Shown piece by piece: positions 1 to 8,945 of a DNA stretch of 64,000 nucleotides. The notes under the pieces are model-generated. The model made no database searches and had not been told where the DNA came from. It saw only the letters and a program-made list of their open reading frames with translations. The translations under genes were made by a program, and so were the position numbers. This stretch comes from Candidatus Jettenia sp. GTDB lineage: Bacteria > Planctomycetota > Brocadiia > Brocadiales > Brocadiaceae. The stretch's first letter is position 1, and each line of letters begins with the position of its first letter. The stretch spans positions 1,331,659 through 1,395,658 of the forward strand of contig CP091278.1 of assembly GCA_021650895.1 (NCBI GenBank). The letters are read 5' to 3'.

Positions 1-1758
1 CTAAGACATGGAAAATATCTTCTGGATGTATGTGGTCAATCCTAAATGAAGGGTTCTCAACAAATTCATTCGGCTCATATCCTATCATCCTTTTACTATT
101 ACTACTCATAAATGTAACACCATAATTGTCGAACGGTTTAGAACTATAGATAACCGCAGGACTATTCGTAAGGAGGTATTCCAACCGGGATTGGATTTCG
201 ATAAGTTTCTTTTTTATCATCTTTCGCTCAGTAATATCCTGAGTTGTTCCGCTTATCTGAATCGGCTTACCGGTATGATCAAAAACGACCTCAGCCTGTG
301 TATGAATACTACGTTCAGAACCATCTGGCAGAACTATGCGTACATCAATACAGCAAGGCTTTCCCTCATAAAGGGCATTGTTAACAGATTTTTTTAAGAA
401 TTCTCTATCATCGGGATGAATGCGTTCCAAAATGGCCTCATAGGTTGCATCAAATGACTGCGGTGTTACACCAAAGATGCGATAGTGTTCATCTGACCAG
501 TGTATTTTATTTTTTATTATGTCCCAATCCCAGCTTCCCAAATGGGCAATCCGTTGTGCATTAACAAGACTGGCCTCACTTTTTCTCAGCGCATCCAGTA
601 GAGATTTTTGTCTTTTCATTTCATCCTTAAGATGCTCAGCCATGATATTAAATCTGCTTGCCAGGATACCCATCTCATCCTTACCCGTTATCTTTATTCG
701 ATACTCTAACTCTCCTTGTGAAAATCTCCCTGTTGCATGTATTAATTCCTCAATAGACCTGGTCATCGAAATGGCATAGATAATTCCAAAGATAATCACC
801 GTGCCAGCCATACCTATCCAGAGAATTGATACAATGATACTGATCGTTTTTATTGGTGCAAATACTTCTGACTCATCCATCTCTGCCAAAAGTGTCCAGC
901 CATATTCAGGCATATACATGGAAGCACCAACAACAGACACCCCCCGATAGCCTTTATAAATACCAACCATCTCCTCACCACTCTTGATACTCTTACGAAT
1001 AGGCTCAGTATCTATTCTCTGTTTGAGTGATGCATTCTCCATAAACCTTGATTCAGTAAGCATTGTCTTATCCCTGGTAACCAGGTATACCTCGCCAGTT
1101 TTTCCTAATCCAACACGGTTGGTTGTAATCTCGTTTAAGACTTCAAGGGAATAGGCAATGATCAAGGCACCAAGAGGTTCATCATGATGTTTACGGTAAA
1201 TGGGCGCAGAGACAAAGAAGCAATTTTTAGGTAGGTAGGTAGGTAGGTAGGTAGGTAGGTAGGTAGGTAGGTAGGTGTGGGCTGACCAACGTATGATTCT
1301 CCGTAGTTCTTCTTCATCCCTTGCACAAAGGCATCCTGATCGGACATATCCTTACCAAACAATCTTTCATTCGTGGACGAAATAACCCTGCCATACCTAT
1401 CCACAATAAATACAGCAACAAAATGCCTGTGCAGGGGCATTTTACTCTCAGAGAGATGTCTATCTAAACCAAGTATCATTCTTCGATCAGTATCTCCTCC
1501 ACGAACAATTGTCTTAACCTTCATTCTTATATACCCATCAGTGCTAAAGTCTGCTGCACGTGCCTTTGCTCTCTCCATAGAAACAAGGATGTGCTGTTCT
1601 CTTGATTCTGCAACGGCCTTCAACTTCTCGGTAACTTGATACGTGAGAATACTTTTTACATGAAGGTAGTATATCGAGGTAATGATAGCAATAGGTATGA
1701 GAGAGATAGAAAGGCTGAATACGATTAATTTACTCTTTATTGATCGAAATAGATTCAT
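1..1758 (-). CDS. dCache-HAMP-PAS sensor (histidine kinase?), out of frame at a tetranucleotide repeat; cut by left window edge
   Basis: The reading frame from the ATG at 1758 encodes an N-terminal membrane helix and a periplasmic sensor region, enters an (ACCT)12 tract as repeated PTYL, then stops at 1162 after 198 residues. In the neighbouring frame, from about 1228 to base 1, I translated an uninterrupted continuation: the second half of a dCache domain (GKTGEVYL, EYGWTLLAEMD), a membrane helix, a HAMP domain (MTRSIEELIHATGRFSQGEL), and at least one PAS domain (GSWDWDIIKNKIHWSDEHY), with a second PAS-like stretch near the edge. The output domain lies outside the window, so kinase, cyclase or other is open. 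With 12 repeat units the full-length protein is not made; 10 or 13 would restore it. A sequencing slip in the repeat is the alternative explanation. Confidence 0.85.
1229..1276. repeat. Tetranucleotide microsatellite (AGGT)12 / (ACCT)12
   Basis: Twelve perfect tandem units inside the sensor coding region. On the coding strand 11 bases precede the tract from an in-frame GGT codon, so the downstream frame is correct only if 11 + 4n is divisible by 3, that is n = 10, 13 and so on. The present n = 12 is the off state. Tracts of this kind mutate by slipped-strand mispairing and underlie phase variation in other bacteria. Confidence 0.95.
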
Positions 1759-2212
1759 TTTAAAAACCTTATAAGATGGTAATGTTTTTGGAATGTATAC
1801 TTGGAGTGTTTTAGGAACTGGGTTTTGTGCTGATTTTTCACTATTCTATACTCATCGTCTGCACTATTGCACAGAAAAAAGTATACCCAATTTAAGTATT
1901 ACTTTCTAAAATGATTATATTATACGGAATAATTCCGTTGTAGTAAAATTCAAATATAACACTTCGTTCAATGATATTCGTAATATGCATCTTGCAGGCA
2001 TTTTATTTGCTGCATTAAAGGTGATGTCTTTGGATAATAGACGCGATATTTTTCCGACCAAGATTTCATGGAGGAGTACCATGACTGAAACCAGAAAGAT
2101 TCACAAGGTCTTGAAAAGTAAGCCCATGACGAAGGAGCCGGTGTCCACCTCAAACGGGTGTTTGGATAGTAATTACTCAAAATAAGATGCAAATCTGACC
2201 TAGGAGTTGTCC

Positions 2213-2300
2213 TAAAAGGTTATCTTTTCATGGTCATTGTGGGCAAGTCGAAGCTCAGAGCAAAGCAAAGAAGAAGTAATCCCCCTTAGTCCCCCTTTTT
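2213..2300. repeat. End of dispersed C-rich repeat, homologous in reverse orientation to about 37028-37110
   Basis: The segment with AAAAGGTTATCTTTT, GGTCATTG, GGCAAG, AGAGCAAAG and AGTAATCCCCCTTAGTCCCCC matches the reverse complement of 37028-37110 with scattered mismatches. It abuts the inverted-repeat element beginning at 2303. No coding frame is evident. Confidence 0.7.
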
Positions 2301-2302
2301 TA

Positions 2303-2547
2303 AAGCTTGTCCTTACCCACATCTTTAAATACCACAAAGAACACGGAGTACACGAAGAATAAGAGAGTTCCAAATCTCAATAAATTCTTTTTATGATCGA
2401 TCCCTTCTTGAGGCGAAGCAACACACCCCTACCTCAATTGTAAAGGCGCAAAATCTTGCATCTCTACGTTCTTCTTTCTTCGTGTACTTCGTGGTTTACC
2501 TTGCTTCTACCTTCGCTCCCTACCTAACTTGTGGGTAAGGATAAGTT
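2303..2547. mobile_element. MITE-like element, copy 1 of 2
   Basis: About 245 bp bounded by near-perfect terminal inverted repeats: CTTGTCCTTACCCACA at the left end and the complement of TGTGGGTAAGGATAAG at the right. A second inverted pair lies inside (ACCACAAAGAACACGGAGTA against TACTTCGTGGTTT). It carries no gene. Positions 58695-58965 hold a second, highly similar copy in the same orientation. Non-coding, short, with inverted termini and two copies is what a miniature inverted-repeat element looks like; no transposase family can be assigned. Confidence 0.8.
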
Positions 2548-2604
2548 AGAAAAGAGGGATATACGTAAGTGTTTTGAAAACCGAGCAACAAAAGCATCGG
2601 TTTC

Positions 2605-2840
2605 TTAAGTCTTTGAAATCACAAAATGTATAAAAACCTCTACAAGCATGGAAATACCTTTGCCTACATTACAGCCAACATCTAAAACTCTTTTCCATGA
2701 TTCTTGAAGTATGAGAGACTTTAAAAATTTATGATAAACCCTAAGACCACTAAATTCCTGAATTTTACTATGATCTTCCGTTGTTGTATCTATTTCATAA
2801 CATAGCCTTACTGAAACAATACCTGATTTATCTTTATAAC
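2605..2840 (-). pseudogene. Remnant of a SAM-dependent methyltransferase
   Basis: Downstream of the HAO-like gene an open frame without a plausible start codon reads ...YEIDTTTEDHSKIQEFSG..., then RVLDVGCNVGKG, which resembles the SAM-binding motif I of class I methyltransferases, and ends at a TAA at 2605 soon afterwards. The rest of a methyltransferase domain is missing, so this is probably a truncated relic. It is recognised only from the motif and its N-terminal context. Confidence 0.45.
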
Positions 2841-2844
2841 AGCC

Positions 2845-4434
2845 TCATTTCCCCCATTCTTTCCGCTTCCATCCCAGCAACATATCGGTATATTCTCCAT
2901 GCTTCCAGAATGGATAAGCGGTATGCTTTATGCCAAGTTTCTCTTCAATTTCTGCAAAGCGTTTAAGCTTACTGGCTTCATCCTTGATCTGAATAAGCCA
3001 TCGGTCCTGAGCCCACTCCCAATAACCATAGATTGGACTGTAATAGGCATTGTGGGATTTGGCCTTGTAAATAGCACCGACAATATCAACTAACATCTCG
3101 TAGGTTAATCTCTCGATATTGGAGACATTATATTTCCGCATCTCTCCTTTCCCCGGTAAAAGGCTAAATACCGTATGACCTCTGGAATCGGGAGCAAGGT
3201 CGTCAGGCATGGGATCAATGAGATTATCCCTGTATAAGTTCATTACAATACCCATTGCTTCACGATATTTCATAAAACTTAATTTTACCGCCTCATCCAT
3301 GGCTTCTAAATGATCCTTAGCAAATCTGGGTGAATGACAACCTTTACAGACATTAATCCATGCATCACGTGTTGGCTTATAACGATAGGCGCCCCGGTCT
3401 ACAAGAGAAGTACCCATATAAGTATAAACAGTAGACATCCTCGTAACATTATGTTCTCCTTCAGGCATATGGCAATACGCACAGGTTGGTACTACGTAGT
3501 TTTTAGCATTGAGAGGTTTTGTCCAATCCCATGTCTGCCCTTCACCCTGATACATCATACCATGATACGACTGCATATACATTTCATATTCATATTGCTC
3601 AGGACCGGAATGGCACACCGCACAACTCGTAGGTTTTCTTGCCTCAGCCGTAGAAAACCGGTGCCGTGTATGACAGCCATCACACCGGTTCTCGGCAATG
3701 GCATGACAGGCCAAACAGGCAGTTGTCTCTTCGGCAGGTTTCTCCATTTGACATCCCTGGTCTATAAGCTCAAGATGATAGGCGTGGGCATGCGAGCCTC
3801 GATCACCATCACGATGCCCCTTGAGTTGTTTCTCATGACATTCGCCACAGATAGTATATGAGGGCATTACAAGCCTCTCATGATTCTTCCCATGACATCG
3901 GTCACAACCAACAACTTCCTTACCTTCAGATGGCGTTCCATGCTTGCTTTGCTTCCATTGGGTCACAATGCCCGGACTTTCTCCCATATGACAGGTGATA
4001 CATTGCTCATGAGTATATTCACCGGTTACCGTACTACCGGGATGAAAGACATCACTATTAAAATAATATGCAGGGTCATACCATCGTATTACAGGAAGAA
4101 ATTTATAGAGATGCCCTAATTTCCCCTTTCCCGGAAAGAGTTCTCTCGGGCCAGTGTAGTAGCTTGCAAGACCACCCATCTTATAGACATCCCCAGAATC
4201 ATCCGCTCCAACCTTTTCTTCCAAAAGTTCAGCCATTTCATGGCGGAATTTCATATTACCCGGTACTCTGTGTGGTGTTGCATTTGTCTTAACTACTGGT
4301 ATATCAACGATTTGTGGATTTATATTTTCAGATTGAAGTTGAAAAGAATAGGTAATGGTTTGAGGAATAAAAAAAATGTATATAAAGAATAAAGAAATGA
4401 AGAATTGCTTTGTAGTAAAATATAGTTTATTCAT
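2845..4434 (-). CDS. Octaheme c-type cytochrome, hydroxylamine oxidoreductase (HAO)-like
   Basis: 529 residues with a hydrophobic signal sequence (residues about 8-30) and eight CXXCH motifs at residues 145, 177, 196, 240, 251, 271, 318 and 363, the count and spacing of the HAO family. HAO-like proteins are periplasmic or anammoxosomal; different paralogues oxidise hydroxylamine or hydrazine, or reduce nitrite. Oxidative members carry a tyrosine after the last heme that crosslinks to the catalytic P460 heme. The Tyr-rich stretch HNAYYSPIYGYWEW (461-474) is a candidate region, but I cannot decide the subtype without an alignment. The start codon lies 16 bases after the gcvH stop, so the two are probably co-transcribed. 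Confidence is high for the family and low for the substrate. Confidence 0.92.
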   Translation of the reverse strand: MNKLYFTTKQFFISLFFIYIFFIPQTITYSFQLQSENINPQIVDIPVVKTNATPHRVPGNMKFRHEMAELLEEKVGADDSGDVYKMGGLASYYTGPRELFPGKGKLGHLYKFLPVIRWYDPAYYFNSDVFHPGSTVTGEYTHEQCITCHMGESPGIVTQWKQSKHGTPSEGKEVVGCDRCHGKNHERLVMPSYTICGECHEKQLKGHRDGDRGSHAHAYHLELIDQGCQMEKPAEETTACLACHAIAENRCDGCHTRHRFSTAEARKPTSCAVCHSGPEQYEYEMYMQSYHGMMYQGEGQTWDWTKPLNAKNYVVPTCAYCHMPEGEHNVTRMSTVYTYMGTSLVDRGAYRYKPTRDAWINVCKGCHSPRFAKDHLEAMDEAVKLSFMKYREAMGIVMNLYRDNLIDPMPDDLAPDSRGHTVFSLLPGKGEMRKYNVSNIERLTYEMLVDIVGAIYKAKSHNAYYSPIYGYWEWAQDRWLIQIKDEASKLKRFAEIEEKLGIKHTAYPFWKHGEYTDMLLGWKRKEWGK

Positions 4435-4449
4435 ACAGAATATTTCATT

Positions 4450-4839
4450 TTAATGCTCAAATCCGGAAACAGTCTCGTATTGACCTGAGTTTAACAGTTT
4501 ATTGAACTCATTTGGGTCTGATATCTCCATATGAAAAAACCACCCTTCACCATAAGGGTCTTCATTCACAAGCTGTGGCTCTTCCTGGACTCTTTGATTA
4601 ATTTTGGTAACTTTACCTGACAGAGGAGAATAAATATCATAAGCAGCCTTCACAGACTCTACAACTGCACAGGGCGCGCCCATTTTCACTTCTTTACCTA
4701 TCGATGGTAATTCAACGAAGACGATATCTTTCAATTGCTTCTGCGCATAGTCAGTAATACCAACAACTGCTTCATGGGGGCCTATCTTCTTCGCCCACTC
4801 ATGTGTCTTGGTATAAAATAGTTCATTTGGTATATTCAT
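4450..4839 (-). CDS. gcvH: Glycine cleavage system H protein
   Basis: 129 residues, the normal length for GcvH. The lipoyl-attachment segment VVESVKAAYDIYSPLSG is present with the modified lysine at residue 64. The protein shuttles the aminomethyl group between the P, T and L proteins of the glycine cleavage complex in the cytoplasm. gcvT lies upstream on the same strand, separated by a 239-bp gap largely filled by a dispersed repeat, and the HAO-like gene follows 16 bases downstream. gcvP and lpd are not in the window. Confidence 0.95.
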   Translation of the reverse strand: MNIPNELFYTKTHEWAKKIGPHEAVVGITDYAQKQLKDIVFVELPSIGKEVKMGAPCAVVESVKAAYDIYSPLSGKVTKINQRVQEEPQLVNEDPYGEGWFFHMEISDPNEFNKLLNSGQYETVSGFEH

Positions 4840-4883
4840 TGATTTAAACTTCCTTTTTGTAAATGGTGAGAGCAGAACTTACC

Positions 4884-5070
4884 TCATATGCATCAAACTA
4901 AAATATGGAAACGGTGAAGAATAACATAATCCCCCTTAGTCCCCCTTTAGAAAAGGGGGAAATCCAATCCCCTTTGATTTTCTTTAAAAAGGGGAAATAG
5001 TGAATGTTTTAGAAAAGCGGAAAAAAAGGAAGTCTCCCTTTAGAAAAGGGGAAATCCCTCGTTCCTTCTT
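4884..5070. repeat. Dispersed C-rich/G-rich repeat between gcvT and gcvH
   Basis: Begins with CATATGCATCAAACTAAA and ACGGTGAAGAATAACATAAT, continues into CCCCCTTAGTCCCCCTTTAG followed by AAAAGGGGGAAAT, then further CCCCTTT/AAAGGGG inversions. The first 80 bp recur at 55790-55879 and, inverted, at 58964-59026. Transcribed as part of gcvT-gcvH mRNA it would form stacked hairpins between the two genes. Confidence 0.75.
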
Positions 5071-5078
5071 TTCTAAAC

Positions 5079-6179
5079 TTATCTTTCTTTTTTAATACTG
5101 CGGTAAAACGGGATATTCACAACACGTGCATTATAGTTATTATTTCTGATCTGAATTTGAAACGCCTCTCCTGTTTTGGCATACTGAGTTTTTACAAAAC
5201 ACAGGCCAACATTCTTGTGTGTGGAGGGACTGAAGGATCCACTGGTAACCTTACCAATACTCTCATTTCCTTTTAATACCGGATAACCATGACGTGGAAT
5301 GCCACGGTCTATCATCTCAAATCCCACCATTTTTCTTCCGATTCCCTTCTCCTTTTGTCTTGACAGGGCCTCTCTGCCGATAAAATCGCCTTTATCAAAC
5401 TTTACTGTCCAGTCGATAATCGTTTCAAGGGGAGTTATTGTTTCATCCATATCATTCCCATATAACAAAAGACAAGCCTCTAAGCGAAGTGTATCCCTTG
5501 CGCCAAGGCCTATTGGATTCAACCCATTCTGCTTATTTTTTTCCAAAAGCAGATCCCATAGTCTCACAGCTTGTTTTGCATCCACAAATATCTCAAAACC
5601 ATCTTCCCCGGTGTATCCCGTTCTGGAAATTACTATTCGTGTATCATCCCATAGAAAATTATCAAAGGAAAATCTTCTGAGATGATCAAGTTTGTAAGAT
5701 AAGGTAGCTTCAAGCATACGACCCGATAAAGGACCCTGGAATGAGATAAGGGATACACGATCAGTAACATCCTTCATTTCTAATGGTTGATAGTTTGTTG
5801 CTTGTTTTTGTAACCACAAAAAGTCCTTTTCTCTATTCCCGCAGTTCACTACAAGCATAAAACTTTTATCATGCCATTTGTAAACAAGGATATCATCGAT
5901 AATTCCACCTTGCTCGTTACACATAGGCGTGTAGAGAGCTTGTTTATCTGCCAGCCGAACTACATTATTTGTGATAACGTGTTGAATAAAGGGGAGTGCT
6001 TTATCTCCTGAAATCTCGAATCTTCCCATATGAGATACATCGAAAAGGCCGGCATTTTCTCTAACGCAAAGGTGTTCATTAATGATGCTGTTATATTGGA
6101 GAGGCATGGAATAATCATGGAAAGATACCATCGTTCCATTGAGTTTGAGGTGGGTATCGTAGAGTGAGGTCTTTTTCAT
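5079..6179 (-). CDS. gcvT: Glycine cleavage system T protein (aminomethyltransferase)
   Basis: 366 residues, full length for the family. It opens with LYDTHLKLNGTMVSFHDYSMP, contains NAGLFDVSHMGRFEISG near residue 45 and SRTGYTGEDGFEIF mid-protein, and has the C-terminal GCV_T_C barrel (IGKVTSGSFSPSTHKNVGLC). It transfers the methylene carbon from the H-protein-bound intermediate to tetrahydrofolate, releasing ammonia. The start ATG is 18 bases downstream of the YkgJ-type gene's stop, so the two are likely in one transcript. Confidence 0.95.
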   Translation of the reverse strand: MKKTSLYDTHLKLNGTMVSFHDYSMPLQYNSIINEHLCVRENAGLFDVSHMGRFEISGDKALPFIQHVITNNVVRLADKQALYTPMCNEQGGIIDDILVYKWHDKSFMLVVNCGNREKDFLWLQKQATNYQPLEMKDVTDRVSLISFQGPLSGRMLEATLSYKLDHLRRFSFDNFLWDDTRIVISRTGYTGEDGFEIFVDAKQAVRLWDLLLEKNKQNGLNPIGLGARDTLRLEACLLLYGNDMDETITPLETIIDWTVKFDKGDFIGREALSRQKEKGIGRKMVGFEMIDRGIPRHGYPVLKGNESIGKVTSGSFSPSTHKNVGLCFVKTQYAKTGEAFQIQIRNNNYNARVVNIPFYRSIKKER

Positions 6180-6197
6180 AAAGTATAGAGATACTGT

Positions 6198-6566
6198 TTA
6201 TTCATCATATTTGTAACCACACGTAGATTTAATATGATCAAAATAATCGTCACTATTATAAGGATACAGTGAACACATATGTGGTTTCCGGTCGTATACC
6301 TTACAGAGAGAAAGTCCGTTCTCATCGTACTCGAGATATTGACATTTAAAAGATGCATGGCAGCATCGGCCGCACCGCAGGCAGTGCCCCTTTCTTTTCT
6401 CCAGAGAGTGATAAATTTCACGCTTATTGAAGACATAATAAAACCGTCTCCATACCTGAAATAAGAGCGCAGAACAGAATATATCTGTCTTTGATGCTAT
6501 CTGTTGAACCTTTTGTACTACCCGACTGATTTTTTTTATTTCAAGCTTATTAATGAATTCGGTCAT
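6198..6566 (-). CDS. YkgJ-family cysteine-cluster protein (putative Fe/Zn-binding)
   Basis: 122 residues. The second half carries the clustered cysteines of the YkgJ/CxxCxxCC family: GHCLRCGRCCHASFKC, then CKVYDRKPHMCSLYP and a final CGY. These residues are thought to bind iron or zinc; the biochemical role of the family is largely unknown. It is the first gene of the minus-strand group leading to gcvT, gcvH and the HAO-like gene, and faces the divergent gene at 6766 across a short AT-rich gap that should hold both promoters. Confidence 0.8.
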   Translation of the reverse strand: MTEFINKLEIKKISRVVQKVQQIASKTDIFCSALLFQVWRRFYYVFNKREIYHSLEKRKGHCLRCGRCCHASFKCQYLEYDENGLSLCKVYDRKPHMCSLYPYNSDDYFDHIKSTCGYKYDE

Positions 6567-6765
6567 GGATTTTTATCCTTTTTGATTGATAAAGTCAATA
6601 AATAGCTCCTTTTTTATATCAAATTTATATATTTTTTATATATTTCAGTCAAGATAAATGATAATAAATTTAGAAAATTATTTATGTGCTCTTATGCTAT
6701 ATAGCAACTACACTTGTAAAAACTTTATCGTTGACTTCAAAAATGCCTTGTGGAATAATTGCATC

Positions 6766-7137
6766 ATGATTCTCAATTCTCATATATCAAAATTTATCAA
6801 AATAGGCGCTGTGTTATTTTGCTTTATGTGTCTTTTTTTTGCCATCAATACGGCATCAAAGTATGAATATCAGAAAACAGAAACTGAGATTCAGAGCAAT
6901 AAGGTAAGAGAACTTGAGGAAAAGATACGTGAATTAACGATCATAAATCAGGAACTTTTACATATACGCATGATATTGGCGCAAGATAGAGAACAGTTAA
7001 TGAAAGAAATCAGCTCCTTACAAAAAAAATATCCCGAATTGGAAGATTGGAAACTTACCTCAAAAAGCGAACCTTCCTCCATAGGACAAACAGGAAATCC
7101 ATTGTCTATTCAGGAATCGAAAGAAACTCGGCAGTAA
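6766..7137 (+). CDS. Small membrane-anchored coiled-coil protein of unknown function
   Basis: The frame is open from 6658, but the ATG at 6766 gives a compact start (MILNSHISKF) directly before one membrane helix (GAVLFCFMCLFFAINTA). This is followed by about 45 residues of heptad-like coiled coil (KVRELEEKIRELTIINQELL) and a short polar tail, a layout reminiscent of FtsB/FtsL-type or other single-pass coiled-coil proteins. I see no catalytic motif and no clear family. The upstream start at 6658 would add 36 residues without recognisable features. Confidence 0.6.
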   Translation: MILNSHISKFIKIGAVLFCFMCLFFAINTASKYEYQKTETEIQSNKVRELEEKIRELTIINQELLHIRMILAQDREQLMKEISSLQKKYPELEDWKLTSKSEPSSIGQTGNPLSIQESKETRQ

Positions 7138-7351
7138 GGCCATCTTATTTCTATCGTGCCAGTTTTATGAGTGTAAGTATCTGTTATTTATACTGACACT
7201 ATTTACGAACATTGTCTACTGTTAACTGTTACAAGATCCTTTCCTTTGCGTCCCCTGATCATTCAGGTAGAGTTTACCTTTATCGCGACGCCTCGTAATA
7301 CAGCGCCAAAAAAGACACCTGTTAAGAATGAAAGAATAGAGAGAATTCGTG

Positions 7352-8020
7352 TTAACGGGATTTTGGAAACAATTTTATAAGAATAATGCCTAAAACAAAT
7401 CCTCCAATATGTGCCCACCATGCTACTCCTCCACTTTCAACGGAAGAAATTGCTGCTGTTCCACTGAAAAACTGAATAAAGAACCAAAAACCCAATACAA
7501 TTACGGCGGGTAATTCAATAAGCTGCCAAATAATGAACAACGGTAGAATAACGAGCACCCTTGCTTTTGGAAAGCTAATCATATAAGCTCCTAATACACC
7601 AGCAATTGCGCCACTTGCTCCTATACAGGGGACTCCGGACTGATAATTGAAGTAAACATGTACAATGGCAGACCCAATTCCACAAATAAGATAAAAGAGG
7701 ATAAATTTGAATCGCCCCAGCATAGCTTCGATATTATCGCCGAAAATCCACAAATACCACATATTTCCTATGAGATGAATAAAGCCCCCGTGGAGAAACA
7801 TATAGCTAAAAAAGGGGAAATATGCCTCTGCCATACTCATATCAGGAATTTCATCGCGGTAGGATAATTTAGCAGGAATAACACCAAATTGAAAAAGGAA
7901 GGATTCTAATTGATGACCCAATGAGAGTTCAAAGAGAAAAACTATCACATTTAAGGAAATAATACTGGCGGTAATAAAAGGAAATGCGCCTGAAGGATTT
8001 CGGTCACGAATGGGTATCAT
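7352..8020 (-). CDS. Rhomboid-family intramembrane serine protease
   Basis: 222 residues with about six membrane helices. The catalytic serine motif is in GASGAIAGVLGAYM and the histidine partner in WWAHIGGFVLGI. The conserved loop 1 region (YMFLHGGFIHLIGNMWYLWIFG) with the HxxxN element is also present. Rhomboids cleave substrate membrane helices within the inner membrane. The protein is complete with no extra domains, and the substrate cannot be inferred from the neighbours. Confidence 0.92.
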   Translation of the reverse strand: MIPIRDRNPSGAFPFITASIISLNVIVFLFELSLGHQLESFLFQFGVIPAKLSYRDEIPDMSMAEAYFPFFSYMFLHGGFIHLIGNMWYLWIFGDNIEAMLGRFKFILFYLICGIGSAIVHVYFNYQSGVPCIGASGAIAGVLGAYMISFPKARVLVILPLFIIWQLIELPAVIVLGFWFFIQFFSGTAAISSVESGGVAWWAHIGGFVLGIILIKLFPKSR

Positions 8021-8129
8021 GGAATCTTGGAGCGAATAGAAGGAACTTGGCTACATCGGCTAAATCCTTCTCAGGACCAGACAAAGCTACGCAAGCCGTT
8101 GTAATCCACATCTAAAACAAAATTCGGCA

Positions 8130-8723
8130 TTACCACTTAGCACTTTGAGCAAGTACTTTATAATAAGGAAAATTTCTTCCGGGACAATCTGTATCTTTAA
8201 TATGCTTATGGGTAATAATGTTTTTTGAAGGAATATGGCACCTATCCTGAAGATATTCTACCAGCGCTGAAAGAGAAGCCATTTGTGCCGGCGTTGGAGA
8301 AGATTCATTGAAATTTCCAACCAGGCATATTCCAATTCCATAATGATTGTATTCCTTAACACCGGCATGAGCGCCATCAATCTGATTTACCCATCTGTTA
8401 CCAATCTCGATTTGCCCATCACACGAGCCACATCCATTCCCTATCACAAAATGGTAACCCAGACCGTTTTCCCAACCCCTTGTTTCTCTGTGGAATTTAT
8501 CAAATTCGGCAGCACAACCAGATACTGAAGCGCTATGGTGGATAACGATATACTTCCAGTCCCGCACAAAATAACGATCTAGCTGTGTGATAATATATGG
8601 TTCTTTCTTTGGGAGAGGCTTCATAGGAGTTACTGGTTTGAACGTAGGTGGTGTATAGCAGCCGTACAAGAAAAAAGTGGTAAGAAAAATAAAGACGATA
8701 TAGCGTTTCCACCGACCTGACAT
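8130..8723 (-). CDS. Secreted N-acetylmuramoyl-L-alanine amidase / peptidoglycan recognition-like lipoprotein
   Basis: The ATG at 8723 is preferred over the longer frame from 8873: it follows an AGGAGA ribosome-binding site and begins a lipoprotein-type signal (MSGRWKRYIVFIFLTTFFLYGC). The rest is an Amidase_2/PGRP domain with candidate zinc ligands in VIHHSASVSG, the conserved GYHFVIGNG, and THKHIKDTDCPG. It should cleave the lactyl-amide bond between muramic acid and the stem peptide. The gene at 25485 is a paralogue. The gene is transcribed divergently from the binding-protein gene at 8946. Confidence 0.88.
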   Translation of the reverse strand: MSGRWKRYIVFIFLTTFFLYGCYTPPTFKPVTPMKPLPKKEPYIITQLDRYFVRDWKYIVIHHSASVSGCAAEFDKFHRETRGWENGLGYHFVIGNGCGSCDGQIEIGNRWVNQIDGAHAGVKEYNHYGIGICLVGNFNESSPTPAQMASLSALVEYLQDRCHIPSKNIITHKHIKDTDCPGRNFPYYKVLAQSAKW

Positions 8724-8945
8724 AGACAGTCTCCTGAAATAATGATGTTTAACACTGACGCTGTATGTACATCTGATAAATTTGATACTACACGGGAAGT
8801 ATATCACATGCGTACTTTTTGTCAAATAACAAATTTTTTTATTCAAAATCTGGTAAGCTTGAAAATAACTCAAAATATGATACTATATGTAGTGTGCTAT
8901 CAATTACTTGATTAAATCAAGCAAAAAAAGGGAAAATAAATCATT

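Noticed and set aside
1968-2192. Overlapping open frames on both strands (74 and 66 residues)
   Set aside because: No ribosome-binding site, no recognisable domain, and repeat sequence starts immediately after; insufficient for a gene call.
3334-3861. 175-residue plus-strand open frame
   Set aside because: It lies entirely inside the HAO-like gene on the opposite strand and has no protein-like composition.
4840-5078. Possible glycine riboswitch upstream of gcvH
   Set aside because: The segment is a dispersed repeat found at other loci, and it lacks tandem aptamer architecture.
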